Assembly (NCBI GenBank): GCA_036927565.1
Contig: JAYESD010000004.1
Coordinates: 72,414,933 to 72,478,932 of the forward strand
Source of the DNA: Tuctoria greenei
Taxonomy: Eukaryota > Streptophyta > Magnoliopsida > Poales > Poaceae
Reading direction: 5' to 3'
DNA: 64,000 nt
In this document: positions 9,757 to 20,449 of the stretch, piece by piece
Layout: every line of letters begins with the position of its first letter
How positions within the stretch are numbered: position 1 is the first letter of the stretch
Position numbers and translations under genes: made by a program
Notes under the pieces: model-generated
Database searches by the model: none
Told to the model about the DNA's origin: nothing
The model's input: the letters and a program-made list of their open reading frames with translations, nothing else

Positions 9757-10330
9757 ATGTTAAATCGTCGCAATACGTTAAACCGTTGCAATACCATACT
9801 ATTTACCACGAACGTAGAGTCGTTGCAATACCATACTTTTTGCCACGAATGTGGCATCGTTGCAACACTATTATTTTTGTGGCAATACGTTAAATCGTCG
9901 CAATACGTTAAACCGTTGCAATACAATACTATTTTCCACGAACGTGGAGTCGCTGCAATACCATAATTTTTGCCACGAATGTGGCATCATTGCAACACCG
10001 TTATTTTCGTTGCAATACGTTAAATCGTCGCAATACGTTAAAACGTTGCAATACCATACTATTTGCCATGAACGTGGAGTCATCGCAATACTATACTTTT
10101 TGCCACGAATGTGGCATCGTTGCAACACCGTTATTTTTGTTGCAATACGTTAAATCGTCGTAATATGTTAAACCGTTGCAATACCATACTATTTGCAACG
10201 CGTGGAGTCGTTGCAGTACCATACTTTTTGCCACGAATGTGACATCATTGCAACACCGATATTTTCGTCGAAGTAAGTTAAATCGTTGCAATACATTAAA
10301 CCGTTGCAATACCATACTATTTGCCACCAA
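9757..10330 (+). repeat. 130-bp higher-order repeat in the CACTA 3' end
   Basis: TAAATCG within (T/C)TGCAATACGTTAAATCG recurs at 9761, 9891, 10021, 10151 and 10279, so the spacing is 130, 130, 130 and 128 bp. Each 130-bp unit contains two GTTAAA(T/C)CG boxes, a CCATACTATTTGCCA box, a GTGGAGTCG box, a CATACTTTTTGCCACG box and a GTGGCATC box. It ends about 200 bp before the terminal inverted repeat. Confidence 0.85.
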
Positions 10331-10510
10331 CATGGAGTCGTCGCAATACCATACTATTTGCCACGGATGTCAAGTCGTCGCAATAACCTATTGCCACGGC
10401 TGTTATCGCCACGAGTCGGGAAAACTATCGCGACGTTCTATTTCGTTGCGACAACAACCTATCGCAAGGAATTTCGACCTATTGCAACGATTTTTTTTCG
10501 TCATAATAAC

Positions 10511-10527
10511 CCGGAATCCTGGTAGTG
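10511..10527 (+). repeat. CACTA 3' terminal inverted repeat
   Basis: CCGGAATCCTGGTAGTG is the inverse of a CACTA terminus. The next three bases, CCA (10528-10530), are a possible 3-bp target duplication that cannot be checked because the left end is missing. Confidence 0.75.
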
Positions 10528-11451
10528 CCACCACTCCTCCTCCTATATAAACAACCCACAACCCCTCCTCTCACCCTGCCCACATTAGAGAAAACCCCAC
10601 CGCTCTAATCTCATGGTGAGCCGCCATCCAAGAAGCAAGAAGCCCTCACCGCAAGGAAGAAACAGGAAGATAGAAGAAAGAAGAAGAGGAGAAGAAGAAA
10701 GAGGGAGGATCAAGCAAGATCATCGTCGCTGCTTCTATCTTCTTCATCGACTCTTCGACACCAACATTCTCCTTCTACTTCTTGTCGCCAATTCATCATC
10801 AATGGATCTAGATGTCAAGTTTAACACATTGCACCTAATCCTCGACTGTTGAACCTTTGCATTCTCGGAAATTTGCCCTGGATCCAACTTTCCATGTGAA
10901 TTTTGATTCCACTCTTTATTCAAACCATGCCCTAGTTGGGAAGTTTGCAAAACCCTCGACCAGTGCAAACTTTTCCAATCCAGAGTGGACTAGCTCGGTC
11001 CAGAGCAGGCATGTCCGACCCATTGTGCAGACTAGTCTGGCCTCTGAATTCCGGAATTCCTCAAACCTTTTCAGTTTTTTCCCGAAATGACTCGAAACTT
11101 GCTCACATTTGTAAAATTCAATTGTAACTAGTTAGTAAGAAATAGTGTCAACCTAATAACATGTGTTATCACACTCATATCATGGCATATAGAGTACTAT
11201 ATGAGCATTTATTGATTGGAATGCTTGTTTCACATGTTAGTCGCGCGAAATAGAAGGTAACACTCTAGAAGGTACTTACGAGGACCTTCAGCACCAGAAC
11301 ATTGAAGCTCTTGATCCAAACTAGCCACCGGAGCAAGGAAAGTGTCCTTGAACATTTTGATCATGTTTTCAAATGTTTTGTTTGCAAACTTGCGTGCTTG
11401 TGTCAAATTCATGGGAAACCCATGAATAGGTCTTTACTAGACTTGTATGCC
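10528..11451 (+). mobile_element. Solo LTR S1, left preserved part (5' end lost)
   Basis: This aligns with 22260-23190 of solo LTR S2: a CCTATATAAAC box at 10542-10552, the CATGGTGAGCCGCCATCC region matching GTGAGAGCTGCCATCG, the AAACCATGCCCTAGTTG region, and the AAAATAGAAGGT block near 11248. CTATATAAAC is the likely LTR TATA box. The first 600 bp of the LTR is missing because the CACTA end abuts here. The right edge is the Tat insertion; ATGCC at 11447-11451 is its target duplication. Confidence 0.75.
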
Positions 11452-12299
11452 TGTCGGTACCCTGTGTACCGGGTACCCTATGATACTGCAAGAAGTGCGA
11501 AAGAGTTCTATCCATCAAAGTTGAAGGTCTCCTCAGGCTCCACATGTCATATTACACCAGACCCGCATCCCTCATATGGGTAGCTCCGGAGATTGACGCG
11601 TGTAATGTAAATCCATAGCTAAACTCCCAACACAGGGAAGCTCCACGATCAACACGTGTATAATGACCCCGGACCTAACCCCCAGCAGAGGGAAGCTCCG
11701 GTGTTGACACGTGTATAGCGGTTCCGGAGCTACCTCCCCGCAAGGGGAAGCTCTGAAGTTGCCACGTGTGGAGCCTCCGGACCTTTACCATCAATGAATA
11801 CATCCACAGATCTTCTTCAGCACAGAAATTGAAGGGACAGTTAAAGCGGTAGTTACAAGACTTGATTATGTGTAGCTAATGTTGTATTAACAACACGTGA
11901 TCAGAGCACCGTTAATAGAGGTAACGCGGCCATTAAGGCACGTTATCACACTATTAACCATGCTTAATACTCATAGACGGTGTATTAGGCTATTAAATAC
12001 GCCAGGGCCACATGTCAGACCAGGCAAAGGATGTAATGGTCAGTCCTTGGATTATAAAAGGACTGACCGCATGATACAAAGGACAACTCCAAGCTGAGCG
12101 AGAGACTATGGTTTCTACCGATTCACAATACAACAACACACACCTCGTGGAGTAGGGTATTACGCTCAGGCGGCCCGAACCACGTAAATCTCTCATGTCA
12201 CCATCTTGCTCTTGATCTCTGCGTGCCCCGACCGAAACAAGAACCTCCGCAGGCTACATTTGGTAGTATTGGGGGAAGTTTCATTGCTACACTTCGACA
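11452..12299 (+). repeat. Tat-1 5' LTR (848 bp)
   Basis: Begins TGTCGGTACCCTGTG, ends CACTTCGACA. Contains TATAAAAGG at about 12052-12060, the probable promoter. By eye it differs from the 3' LTR at about one base in ten over the first 200 bp, mostly transitions, which suggests an old, methylated copy. Confidence 0.9.
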
Positions 12300-12319
12300 T
12301 TTGGCGCGCCAGGTAGGGG
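12300..12319 (+). promoter_or_regulatory. Tat-1 primer binding site
   Basis: TTTGGCGCGCCAGGTAGGGG directly follows the 5' LTR. The position and TGG start are those of a tRNA primer binding site. I did not determine the tRNA. Confidence 0.75.
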
Positions 12320-12339
12320 CAGGTACCCGAGACCTCAAG

Positions 12340-13860
12340 ATGGTGAATTCCGCCGCAGGATCTTCAAACGGCAATCGTGCTGAAAATCCTGCTGGAGGCA
12401 ATCCCTCCAACATGCAGCAGCCAACAGGTGCCATTGTTCCAGCAGGCACTATGGCACCACAGCCGCCATCTGTTCCGGCAAACAATGTTGGAAGACAAGA
12501 TGGGGCATTTGCGTCGATCATTGCATCAACAAAAAACAACCCTGAGCACTCTCTCATTGCCACACGAGCTCTCCTACGACATCCACCACCTGCAGGGGCG
12601 CCTCATGGTGCTATGGAACAGTGGAGAGCTGGTGTTGACCATCTGGTTGCAGCCGCAGCCGCTGGCATCAGCAATCAAGACCCTCCCCCTTCGGGGCGAG
12701 CACCATCACAAAAACGGACCTTGTCTGGCTGACTCGGTCCACAAGTCTCGCAGCAGAGGAGACGTGCTGCATCCCAGCAGGTGACTTCGCTGCCTCCCGG
12801 GGCACGACGCACCCACACCATCACCAGGATTCCGACTCATGACCTGCGGTCAAAACTTGATCGTCGTTATCGGCAGCAAGACGATCGCGTCCATATCGAG
12901 CGTGCTCGTGAGAGGGGAGAGGCTCGGGACAACCTGCTCCTTAGGGAGTAGGAGGAGGTTGTTCTACCGTGGCCATGCATATACGCATGGTCAGATGGCT
13001 ACAGAAGTTCTGGCCTCACTTGACTGAAAAATTTGACTGGACTGTCAATCATGTCGAGTTTCTTTAGTTCTATTCCACTGCTATACTGGCAGCGGGGGGT
13101 GATGAGACTGTGATGGCCAATTACTTCCCAATGGCTCTAACTAGGACTGCAAGGTCCTGGTTCATGATTCTTCCACCCAACTCCATTAATAGTTGCATGC
13201 CAACAATTCACTGCCAACTTCGAAATTTCTTACACCCGGCCTGGCACTGAATTGGATCTGTTTGTTGTAAAGCAAACATCGGGGGAATCGCTGCGATCCT
13301 TCATCCTGCGGTTTTCTCAGGTAGGAATACTATTCCTTCAATCTCGAGCACTTCTATTATTGTTGCATTCAGATAGGGTGTTCGAGATAAAAAGATGCTG
13401 GAGAAGCTGGCCATCAAAGAAGTCACCAGCGTCACAAAACTCTTTAGCCTAGAGGACAAATGTGCTAGAGCTGCAGAGGGCTGTGAAATGCACTCCAACC
13501 CAGCTCCGGAGGCCAGCAAGAAGTCCTCCAAAACTGAAGCCACTACATCTGGCAGTGGCAAAAAAAGAAGCCCAACGGCAAGAAGATGCCGTCGACCGGC
13601 GCACCAGCTGCTGTAGCTCCAGGTGGCCGGGGGCCACACCCCGAGAAATGACTTCGTCCTTCATCAGGAGATGGCAACAGTTCCAAAATGTGGTGTCCGA
13701 TCCACAAGACGGACAGACACAGCCTGGAAGAATGTAGGGAGGTCCAGAACCTTGCCGAGCGCTATAACAAGCGTCGGAAAGAAGCTCCTTTCCGTCAGCG
13801 GGAAGGAAAACAAAAAGTCGACAAAGCTCCGACTGAAGAGGAGCTACCTTTCTAGGACAC
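12340..13860 (+). pseudogene. Tat-1 gag
   Basis: The start ATG at 12340 (MVNSAAGSSNGNRAENPAGG) opens a Pro/Ala-rich N-terminus to a stop at 12730-12732. Capsid-like sequence follows in shifting frames at about 13060-13330: VMANYFPMALTRTARSW-type wording, then LDLFVVKQTSGESLRSFILR at about 13250. A zinc-knuckle variant, CPIHKTDRHSLEEC, lies near 13690-13735. The protein forms the virus-like particle that packages element RNA. At least three frameshifts and several stops break it. Confidence 0.8.
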
Positions 13861-13867
13861 CAAGAAG

Positions 13868-14450
13868 GTGCTGAAAGCTTTCTACAACACTATCGACGAC
13901 GACTCCGACGTCCTTGACAACGAGCGCCGGAAGACCCTAAACACCATCTATGGTGGTTCTTGGGACATCACCTCTCGCCGCATCCTCAAGATAATGCGGC
14001 GGGACATGGCCGTGGCAGCTCCCACTGCTAGGGCGGAGCCTCATCGGAAGTGGATTGACACTCCCATCATTTTTGATGCTTCGGACTGCCCCCAAAACAT
14101 GATTAGAGCTGGCCAACTCCCACTGATGGTGTCACCCACCATTAACAATATTCAACTCCACCATGTAGTGGTGGACGAAGGTTCAGGGTTGAACCTCATA
14201 AGCTTCAAGCTTTCGTTAAGCTTCAGCTCCGGCCTTCAGACCTTTGCCCATCCCGGACTTTCTCTGTGGTAGGTCCAGGGACCATCACTCCTCTCAGTTC
14301 CATCACACTCCCAGTGACCTTCAGGACTCGGGAGAACTACAGAACTGAGAAGTTGGTCTTCGACGTAGCGCAGATCAGTCTGCTGTTCAACGCCACTTGG
14401 GCAGGCCAGCCTTGTACAAGTTCATGGCCAGCGCCCATTATGGTTACTTA
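13868..14450 (+). pseudogene. Tat-1 aspartic protease region
   Basis: Reads VLKAFYNTIDDDSDVLDNER, then PIIFDASDCPQNMIRAGQLP and HHVVVDEGSGLNLISF. In related Tat elements the active site is D-G-G-S; here the second residue is Glu (DEGS). A frame break near 14270 separates this from the next block (GPGTITPLSSITLPVTF). The enzyme would cleave the polyprotein; this copy is unlikely to work. Confidence 0.7.
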
Positions 14451-14768
14451 GTGTTGAAGATGCCAACACCTACGGGCGTTCTCTGGATCCTTGGAGATCA
14501 CACTACAGGAGTCACTGCTTTAGAAGAACTCTATGCGCTTACCACAACGCAAGAGGAAGCATCCGGTAAGGAGCCAGCTCTGAACCCTCCGAGCATTCAC
14601 CATAAAGGCTCTACCTCTGCAGCCCATGTGCAACCAAGCGACGACACTGACGTTTCCGTCAAAGTCATCCAAATTGTTTCTGATGCTGCTCAGACTACCC
14701 GTATATCAGGAGATCTGAACAACAAATAGGAACTCGCGCTCATCACTTTCCTCTGAGCTAATGTCGAC

Positions 14769-15754
14769 ATGTTTGCGTGTCAACCGTCACAAATGCACAG
14801 GATCCCTAGGGAGGTGATTGAGCACAATCTGAAGATTTACCCTGACGAACGGCCTGTACACCAGAAGCCCCGAAAGCAATCAATCGAGCGACAAAACTTC
14901 ATCCGACAGGAAATCAAGAAGTTGTTTGAAGTTGGATCCATTTGGGAAGTCTTCCATCCAAAATGGCTGGCAAACCCAGTTGTTGTACCCAAGGATGGTG
15001 GGAAGCTTCGGATGTGTATCGAATACACCACCTTAAATAAGGCATGTCCAAAGGATCCATTTCCACTACCTAGAATAGATCAGACAGTGGACTCCACCTC
15101 TGGGTGTGAGCTATTGTGTTTCTTAGATTCATATTCTGGATATCATCAAATCCAAATGTCTAAGGAAGATGAAGAGCATACTACCTTCATAACAGTAGAT
15201 GGATTGTATTGTTATACTGCCATGCCATTTGGTCTTAAAAATGCTGCTTCAACATTTGTGCGAGCTATGTACAAAACTTTTGGAGAGCTAATTAGAGAGT
15301 TGATGGAGGTGTACGTCGATGACATTGTCGTGAAGATTAAAAACAAGGGGCACTCCTTGACAATTTACAGGTTGTCTTTGACAAGCTGCGTACCACACGC
15401 ACCAAGCTAAACCCAGACAAATGTGTCTTTGGGGTTAGCTTTGGGAAGCTTCTAGGTTTCTTGGTGAATCATCGAGGAATTGAAGCAAATCCAGTGAAGA
15501 TCAAAGCCACAGAAGATATGCGGCCCCCAGCCTGCATCAAGGATGTCCAGAAGTTAACTGGATGTCTAGCTGCGCTCAACCGGTTCATTTCAAGACTCGC
15601 AGAGCGGGCACTTCCCCTCTTCAAACTCTTGAGGAAGTCCGGACCATTTCATTGGTCTGAAGAAGTAGAAAAGGCGTTTCAAGAGCTGAAACAACTTCTC
15701 ACCACGCTACTGATCTTGGTAGACCCGAATCCTGGTGAGCCTTTACTGCTTTAA
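14769..15754 (+). pseudogene. Tat-1 reverse transcriptase
   Basis: RT fingers and palm are well preserved from 14769: RKQSIERQNFIRQEIKKL, ANPVVVPKDGGKLRMCIEYT, CFLDSYSGYHQIQMSKEDEE, MPFGLKNAASTFVRAMY, and the catalytic VYVDDIVVK at about 15310. A frameshift near 15345 moves the continuation to another frame (15461-15754: IKATEDMRPPACIKDVQKLT, LPLFKLLRKSGPFHWSEE). The enzyme copies element RNA into DNA. The YVDD box is intact, so the loss comes from frame breaks rather than active-site mutation. Confidence 0.85.
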
Positions 15755-15757
15755 ATT

Positions 15758-16495
15758 TTGGCAACCACCGAAGTTGTCAGTATGGTCCTGGTTGCGGAAA
15801 GACCAGAACCACATCCAGTCCAGGAGCCCAGACCCCTCCGGGAGGGTCCGGAGTCACGTGAAGGCGTGTCTGGGTCCCAGCCTCCAAACACAGAACCTCA
15901 AAGTGAAATCCTAGGAGATCAACCTCGTTCACCAAAAGGAGTTCACCTGGGCGACCAAGATGATCTGGACCCTTCTAGCAAGGTCCGGGCCGAACAAGAA
16001 GGAATATTGGACCTGTTTGGGAGGGTCCAAGAAGCACAACATGATGGTTCGAACCCCTCCGAGAGGGTCCGGATCAATAGAAAAAAAGCTCTGGGTTCAT
16101 CCGAAAGGGTTTGTACCGTCCAACGCCCAGTGTACTTCATCAGCGAAGTGTTCCACGACGCCAAGACAAGAATACATTGAGGTGCATAAGCTGCGTTATG
16201 CAGTTCTTATTGCATCAAGGAAGCTTCATCACTACTTCCAGGCCCACAAAATATCAGTGGTAACTTTTTTTCCACTGCATGCTATTTTGCATAACCCTAA
16301 CTCTACTGGGAACATTGCAAAGTGGGTAGCGAAACTGGCTAAGTTCGATCTAGAATTCGTGTCACGACAAGCAATCAAAAGTCAAGCTTTGGCTGACTTT
16401 GTGGAAAAATGGACTCCCTCTTCATCAAACCCTGGGGGCCACAGTGAGCAGAAACCAGAACCCAAGGTTCCGGTATTCACCGAGGCTCACTAGAC
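15758..16495 (+). pseudogene. Tat-1 first RNase H-like region with long repetitive linker
   Basis: TTEVVSMVLVAERPEPH marks the degenerate RNase H fold. It then runs into a roughly 330-bp linker rich in SERV-type repeats (NPSERVRIN, GSSERVCTV) before resuming with QRPVYFISEVFHDAKTR and YAVLIASRKLHHYFQAHKIS. In most Tat relatives the two halves are nearly contiguous. A frameshift near 16180 follows. This domain is usually the inactive connection domain in Tat elements. Confidence 0.65.
15810..16130 (+). repeat. Five spaced imperfect palindromes (GGACC...GGTCC) in the pol linker
   Basis: Motifs of the form GACCCCTCCGGGAGGGTCCG recur at about 15832, 15968, 16010, 16055 and, degenerate, 16102. 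Each could form a short hairpin. Spacing is irregular (about 40-135 bp). They account for the repeated SERV/GRV wording of the translated linker. Confidence 0.65.
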
Positions 16496-17050
16496 TCTTT
16501 ACTTCGATGGCTCCGTGCAAAAGAAGGGTGCTGGAGCTGGAATCCTTCTCCTTGCTCCAACTGGGAGAAGGTCAAGTACATGGTTCACCTTGATTTCAAG
16601 GCGACCAACAACATGGCGGGGTATGAAGCTCTCATCTACGAACTCAAGGTGGCACTATTTTATGGTGTCAAACAGTTGTTGGTGAACAGAGATTCACAAC
16701 TCATCATCAAACAATTCAAAGGTGAATGCTCCTGTAACAATCCTCAACTAGCTGCTTATCTCCTTGAAGTCCAGAGGCTTCAGAAGGACTTCAAAGTCTT
16801 GGATCTCCACCATGTTTAGCATCTTCAAAACGTTGAAGCTGATGAACTCTCGATGAAAGCCTCAACTGGCGCTCTGGCTCCTGACGGAATCTTCTTCCGG
16901 AGGTTGTCAAGACCAACAACACAGCCTGCCGAACTGAGCAAAGGGGGCGAGACCAACACCACGAAGCTGGCAGTCCCGGTGGCCCTGTTACCATGGCGTC
17001 CACCAAGAGTCGTAGGTGCTACCGGAAGCTCTGAGCAACCCATCACGCAA
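16490..17050 (+). pseudogene. Tat-1 second (archaeal-type) RNase H
   Basis: Starts TLYFDGSVQKKGAGAGILLL (the Asp of YFDGS is the first catalytic residue). After a frameshift it continues TNNMAGYEALIYELKVAL (the Glu of YEAL is the second) and LLVNRDSQLIIKQFKGE (the Asp of RDSQLI is the third). The final His region is degenerate. A stop at 16817-16819 and frame changes break it. The extra RNase H is the hallmark of the Tat lineage. Confidence 0.8.
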
Positions 17051-17452
17051 GACTCAGAAGCTCAAGTTAGCCCCGATGCATGGATCTCGTCGATCCGAAG
17101 CTACTTGAAAGACAATATCCTTCCTGAACATAGTGTATTCGCTGACCGGATTGTCAGATTGGCTAAAAGTTACACGTTGGTAGAAGGGGATCTCTACTAG
17201 CACGGTGCCAATGGCATCCTAATGCAGTGCATTGCAAGGGAATAAGGTCGCGAGCTCATCGCATAAATCCATGGAGGCGAGTGTCAGAATAATGCATCTT
17301 CCCATACGCTGGTCGGTAAAGCCTTCCGGCATGGCTTTTACTGGCCTACAGCACTCCAGGATGCAGTTGAGCTAGTGAAAAAATGTGAAGCGTGCGAGTT
17401 CCAAGCAAAATAGATTCACACACTATATCCAAAGGGTTTCTCCAAGAGGTGG
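17050..17452 (+). pseudogene. Tat-1 integrase zinc-binding fragment; catalytic core deleted
   Basis: Reads PDAWISSIRSYLKDNILPEH, then a stop-ridden HHCC domain: HGG...HG-YWP, LQDAVELVKKCEACEFQAK with the CxxC pair. About 70 bp later the 3' LTR begins. The DDE core (about 200 residues) and C-terminal domain are missing, so a deletion has joined the zinc domain to the LTR-proximal end. Confidence 0.75.
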
Positions 17453-17465
17453 GCCCAAGGGCCAG
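17440..17465 (+). other. Tat-1 polypurine tract region
   Basis: AAGAGGTGGGCCCAAGGGCC precedes the 3' LTR. It is purine-rich and in the right place for plus-strand priming, but broken by CCC. Confidence 0.5.
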
Positions 17466-18313
17466 TATCGGTACCCTGCGTATCGGGTACCCTATTATAC
17501 CGCAATAAGTGCAAAAGGGTTCTACCCATAAAAGTTGAAGGTCTCCTCAGGCCCCACATGTCATATTACACCAGACCCGCATCCCTTATATGGGTAGCTC
17601 CAGAGATTGACGCGTGTAATATAAATCCAGACCTAAACTCCCAACACAGGGAAGCTCTGTGATCAACACGTGTATAATGACTCTGGACCTAACCCCCAGC
17701 AGAGGGAAGCTCTAGTGTTGACACGTGTATAGCGGTTCTGGAGCTACCTCCCTGCAGGGGGGAAGCTCTGAAGCTGCCACGTGTGGAGCCTTCGGACCTT
17801 CACCATCAACAAATACATTGACGATCTTCTTCAGCACGAACATTCAAGGGACAGTTAAAGCGGTAGTTACAAGACTTGATTGCGTGTAGTTCATGCTGTA
17901 TTAACGACACGCGATCAAAGCACCATTAATAGATGTAACGCAGCCATTAAGGCAGGTTATCACACTATTAACCATGCTTAATACTCATAGACAGTGTATT
18001 AGGCTATTAAATATGCCAGGGCCACATGTCGGGCCAGGCAAAGTATGTAACGATCAGTCTTTGAACTATAAAAGGACTGATTGCACGATACAAAGGACAA
18101 CTCCAAGCTGAGCGAGAGACTACGTTTTCTAGCAATTCACAATACAACAACACACACCTCATGGAGTAGGGTATTACGCTCAAGCGGCCCGAACCACTTA
18201 AATCTCTTGTGTCACCATCTTGCTCTTGATCTCCGCGTGCCCCAACCGACACAAGAACCTCCGTGGGCTACATTTGGTAGTATTGGGGGAAGTGTCATTG
18301 CTACACTTTGACA
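17466..18313 (+). repeat. Tat-1 3' LTR (848 bp)
   Basis: Begins TATCGGTACCCTGCG (terminal TG mutated to TA), ends CACTTTGACA. Same length as the 5' LTR. ATGCC follows at 18314-18318. Confidence 0.9.
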
Positions 18314-19664
18314 ATGCCCATTCTTGTCGCTCAGGATATGATGTAGAGAGTCGGAAAGGGTATTTTACACTTTTGCTCCGCTTTACTCAATTCGGATTGG
18401 AAATAACCAAATGGCTCAATTATGAACTATTGAATGCATGAACAATGTCATTTGATGATAATGACTATTTGAGCAATACGGAACTTAGGGGACCTAAGAA
18501 AGCATGGTTTTTGGAATGGGTTGGATGATATGGTGGTTTTGCTTGCCTTAGATCTAAGCACTGGTTCATGCAAGAATATGCCTGGACAACAGTGCCACCA
18601 CAAGGCCAAGTATGGGTGTGGCTTAGCTGATTAATTAGTGTGTAGCCAGTATCGTTCAGATCATAATGATGGATCGGGGAATGGGAGTTGGTTGGGTTTG
18701 TAGTAATGGCGGGACTGCACTGGGATCCGAACAACACAAGAGGGGGTCCTTGGATGGTTGTGCTCAGTTGGAGAAATCACCTCATGTTAAACCTCTGTGG
18801 GTTCGCACATGCTGTAATCACTCTGTAAAGACTATTTTGTGATATCTTGTCCATACACTTATGGTAGTATATTTGCAATAAAGGAGGTTTCTCTTTAGTC
18901 ACCGACGGGTGACGAAATCATGAACTTGTGGGTAAAGTGGTACGACCTCGGAAAAGTGTTAAAAACTATCATGATAACCGTGCTCCCGGTTAAGAGCACC
19001 TGGATTTGGTTTGAAGGAAACTTGGGTGTTGGTTGGGTTTGGTTATGGTTATGGTTTGGGTTATGTCATATGAGTATGGTTGGTTATGAAGGTATGAAAT
19101 TGGTATATGGAGGTGATATTAATTGATGGTTGGTTATAAATGAGTTATGATGGTAAATGAGGATGTTGAATATGTGTTATGTTAATTACATGGGTTTTGA
19201 TGGGATTGAATCAAACATATACATTGTAAGTTGCTTTTACATGTTTGCGAACTAAATGAGCTCTATGCAACTAGCCATTTATTATCATCCTTGTTTTTGG
19301 CTACATGTCATACTTTCTCACACTTGCTGAGTACGACATGTGCTCACCCTTGCTATTCCCACATTAATTCAGTAACAGGTGACAATTTGGAGTGTCGTCG
19401 GGACTATGAGGAGTTCTAGGTGTGCGTGTTACCCTCAAATTGCCTGTGGAGATGGAGTCTATTAGTGTTTAGTTTTTTCAGTGGGATGTTATTAGAGATT
19501 GTATTCAAGATTATTTTGATATTGTAATAAGGTACTATTATTATTATTATTCGAAACATGGTTATAATCTGAATATCATTTGTGACACACTTGTGTATGT
19601 GTGTTACACCTCCTGGACATACATATGCGTCACACTTGGTGCACTCTCGGAGCTGGGTGTCACA
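18314..19664 (+). mobile_element. Solo LTR S1, right part
   Basis: This resumes the S-family LTR after the Tat insertion. GATGTAGAGAGTCGGAAAGG matches TTGTAGAGAGTCGGGAAGG at about 23220 in S2, and the two stay collinear to the end: GGGTGTCACA at 19655-19664, matching GGTGTCACA ending at 24552. No internal retrotransposon sequence follows, so this is a solo LTR. The TG...CA ends and the TGTAACACCC/GGGTGTCACA style are common in large grass LTRs. Confidence 0.8.
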
Positions 19665-20449
19665 TGGACGATAGAGAGATGGCCTCACATGAGGCTTCAT
19701 CTTGGGTATCGGATACCCTCAATGTCTCTGACGTTCCATATCCGAGTCCCAACTCGGCTATCCCGTGGTAGCCCCCTAGGGGTCAGCGTCGAGACGACCG
19801 GGCCCACTAAGAGGATCGAGATTTGTGCAAATGGCCCAAGCAGGTCATGAAAATATGTGGGCACCACACTGCAGTCACATAGCCCGTCTATAACGACGTG
19901 TGGTTCCGTTCGCCCTTGCAATCAAGAGAGATCAGGTTTCACTCGAATTTAACTGTTAGGTAGATCAATGAGCTCGGGAGTTCGTCCAAGATCATCCCTT
20001 CTGAGTCACAGTCGGCTCGGAGAATGGTGGCGTCTGCCGCTGAGGCCCCAACAGCAGGCATGACGAATGCTTGAAGCCGGCCGACCCTCGAGCTCTCAAG
20101 CTCTAACTGAAGGCCAGGGGGAGGCACCGCAGTTCGCTGTGTCTGAGCCCCAATCCCTCCATCCTTAGCTTGAGGGTGGATGCACCAGCCGCCAACTCTC
20201 CTGGCCCTGATGCACTCAGAGGACCAAAACGTACTTCGTGCCGATGAACAGCTTCAAAGGCGGAACACGCTCGGGTCGTTGTGACCAACCCCTATAGGGC
20301 GCTCACCTCGGGACGTGCTGCAGCACCCAATCCCGCTAGAAAGAAGCTGAGTATAATTATCCACTCGCCCAAAACTCCAACTTCCATCACAAAAGAGGGC
20401 TATGATCCTGAGCATGGGCCCAAATAGAGTTCTAGATACTGACACCAAA
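19665..20449 (-). mobile_element. 5' internal fragment of a minus-strand gypsy element
   Basis: On the minus strand, a PBS-like TTTGGTGTCAGTATC (reverse of 20440-20454) follows an LTR end (CCCCAAGTCTAACA), and this stretch would be the leader and early internal region. A minus-strand frame from about 20288 reads MVTTTRACSAFEAVHRHE, plausible as an early gag start but not recognised. Truncated on the left by S1. Confidence 0.45.

Larger units (their letters stand above)
5396..10527 (+). mobile_element. CACTA (En/Spm) transposon with Transposase_24 gene
   Basis: The right end is explicit: CCGGAATCCTGGTAGTG at 10511-10527 is the reverse complement of a CACTACCAGGATTCCGG terminus. Inside are a spliced Transposase_24-type gene (5396-8827) and a 1.7-kb 3' subterminal array. 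The left end is not found, so the start given is the first exon and the element may begin further left. No TNP2 (DDE transposase) gene is present, so this copy is non-autonomous or has lost it. It abuts solo LTR S1, whose 5' half is missing exactly at this end, meaning the transposon or a later deletion removed it. Confidence 0.75.
11452..18313 (+). mobile_element. Complete Ty3/gypsy element, Tat lineage (Tat-1), pol decayed
   Basis: Two 848-bp LTRs, flanked by perfect 5-bp target duplications ATGCC (11447-11451 and 18314-18318), enclose PBS, gag, protease, RT, a decayed first RNase H, a second RNase H and an integrase fragment. The second (archaeal-type) RNase H and the RT wording (NPVVVPKDGGKLRMCIEYT, PLPRIDQTVDST) identify the Tat group of plant gypsy elements, such as rice RIRE2-like elements. 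The integrase core is absent and every gene has stops or frameshifts, so the element is dead. Confidence 0.9.

Noticed and set aside
9180..10330. CRISPR-like array
   Set aside because: Units are degenerate, have no unique spacers, and lie inside a CACTA transposon in plant-type DNA.
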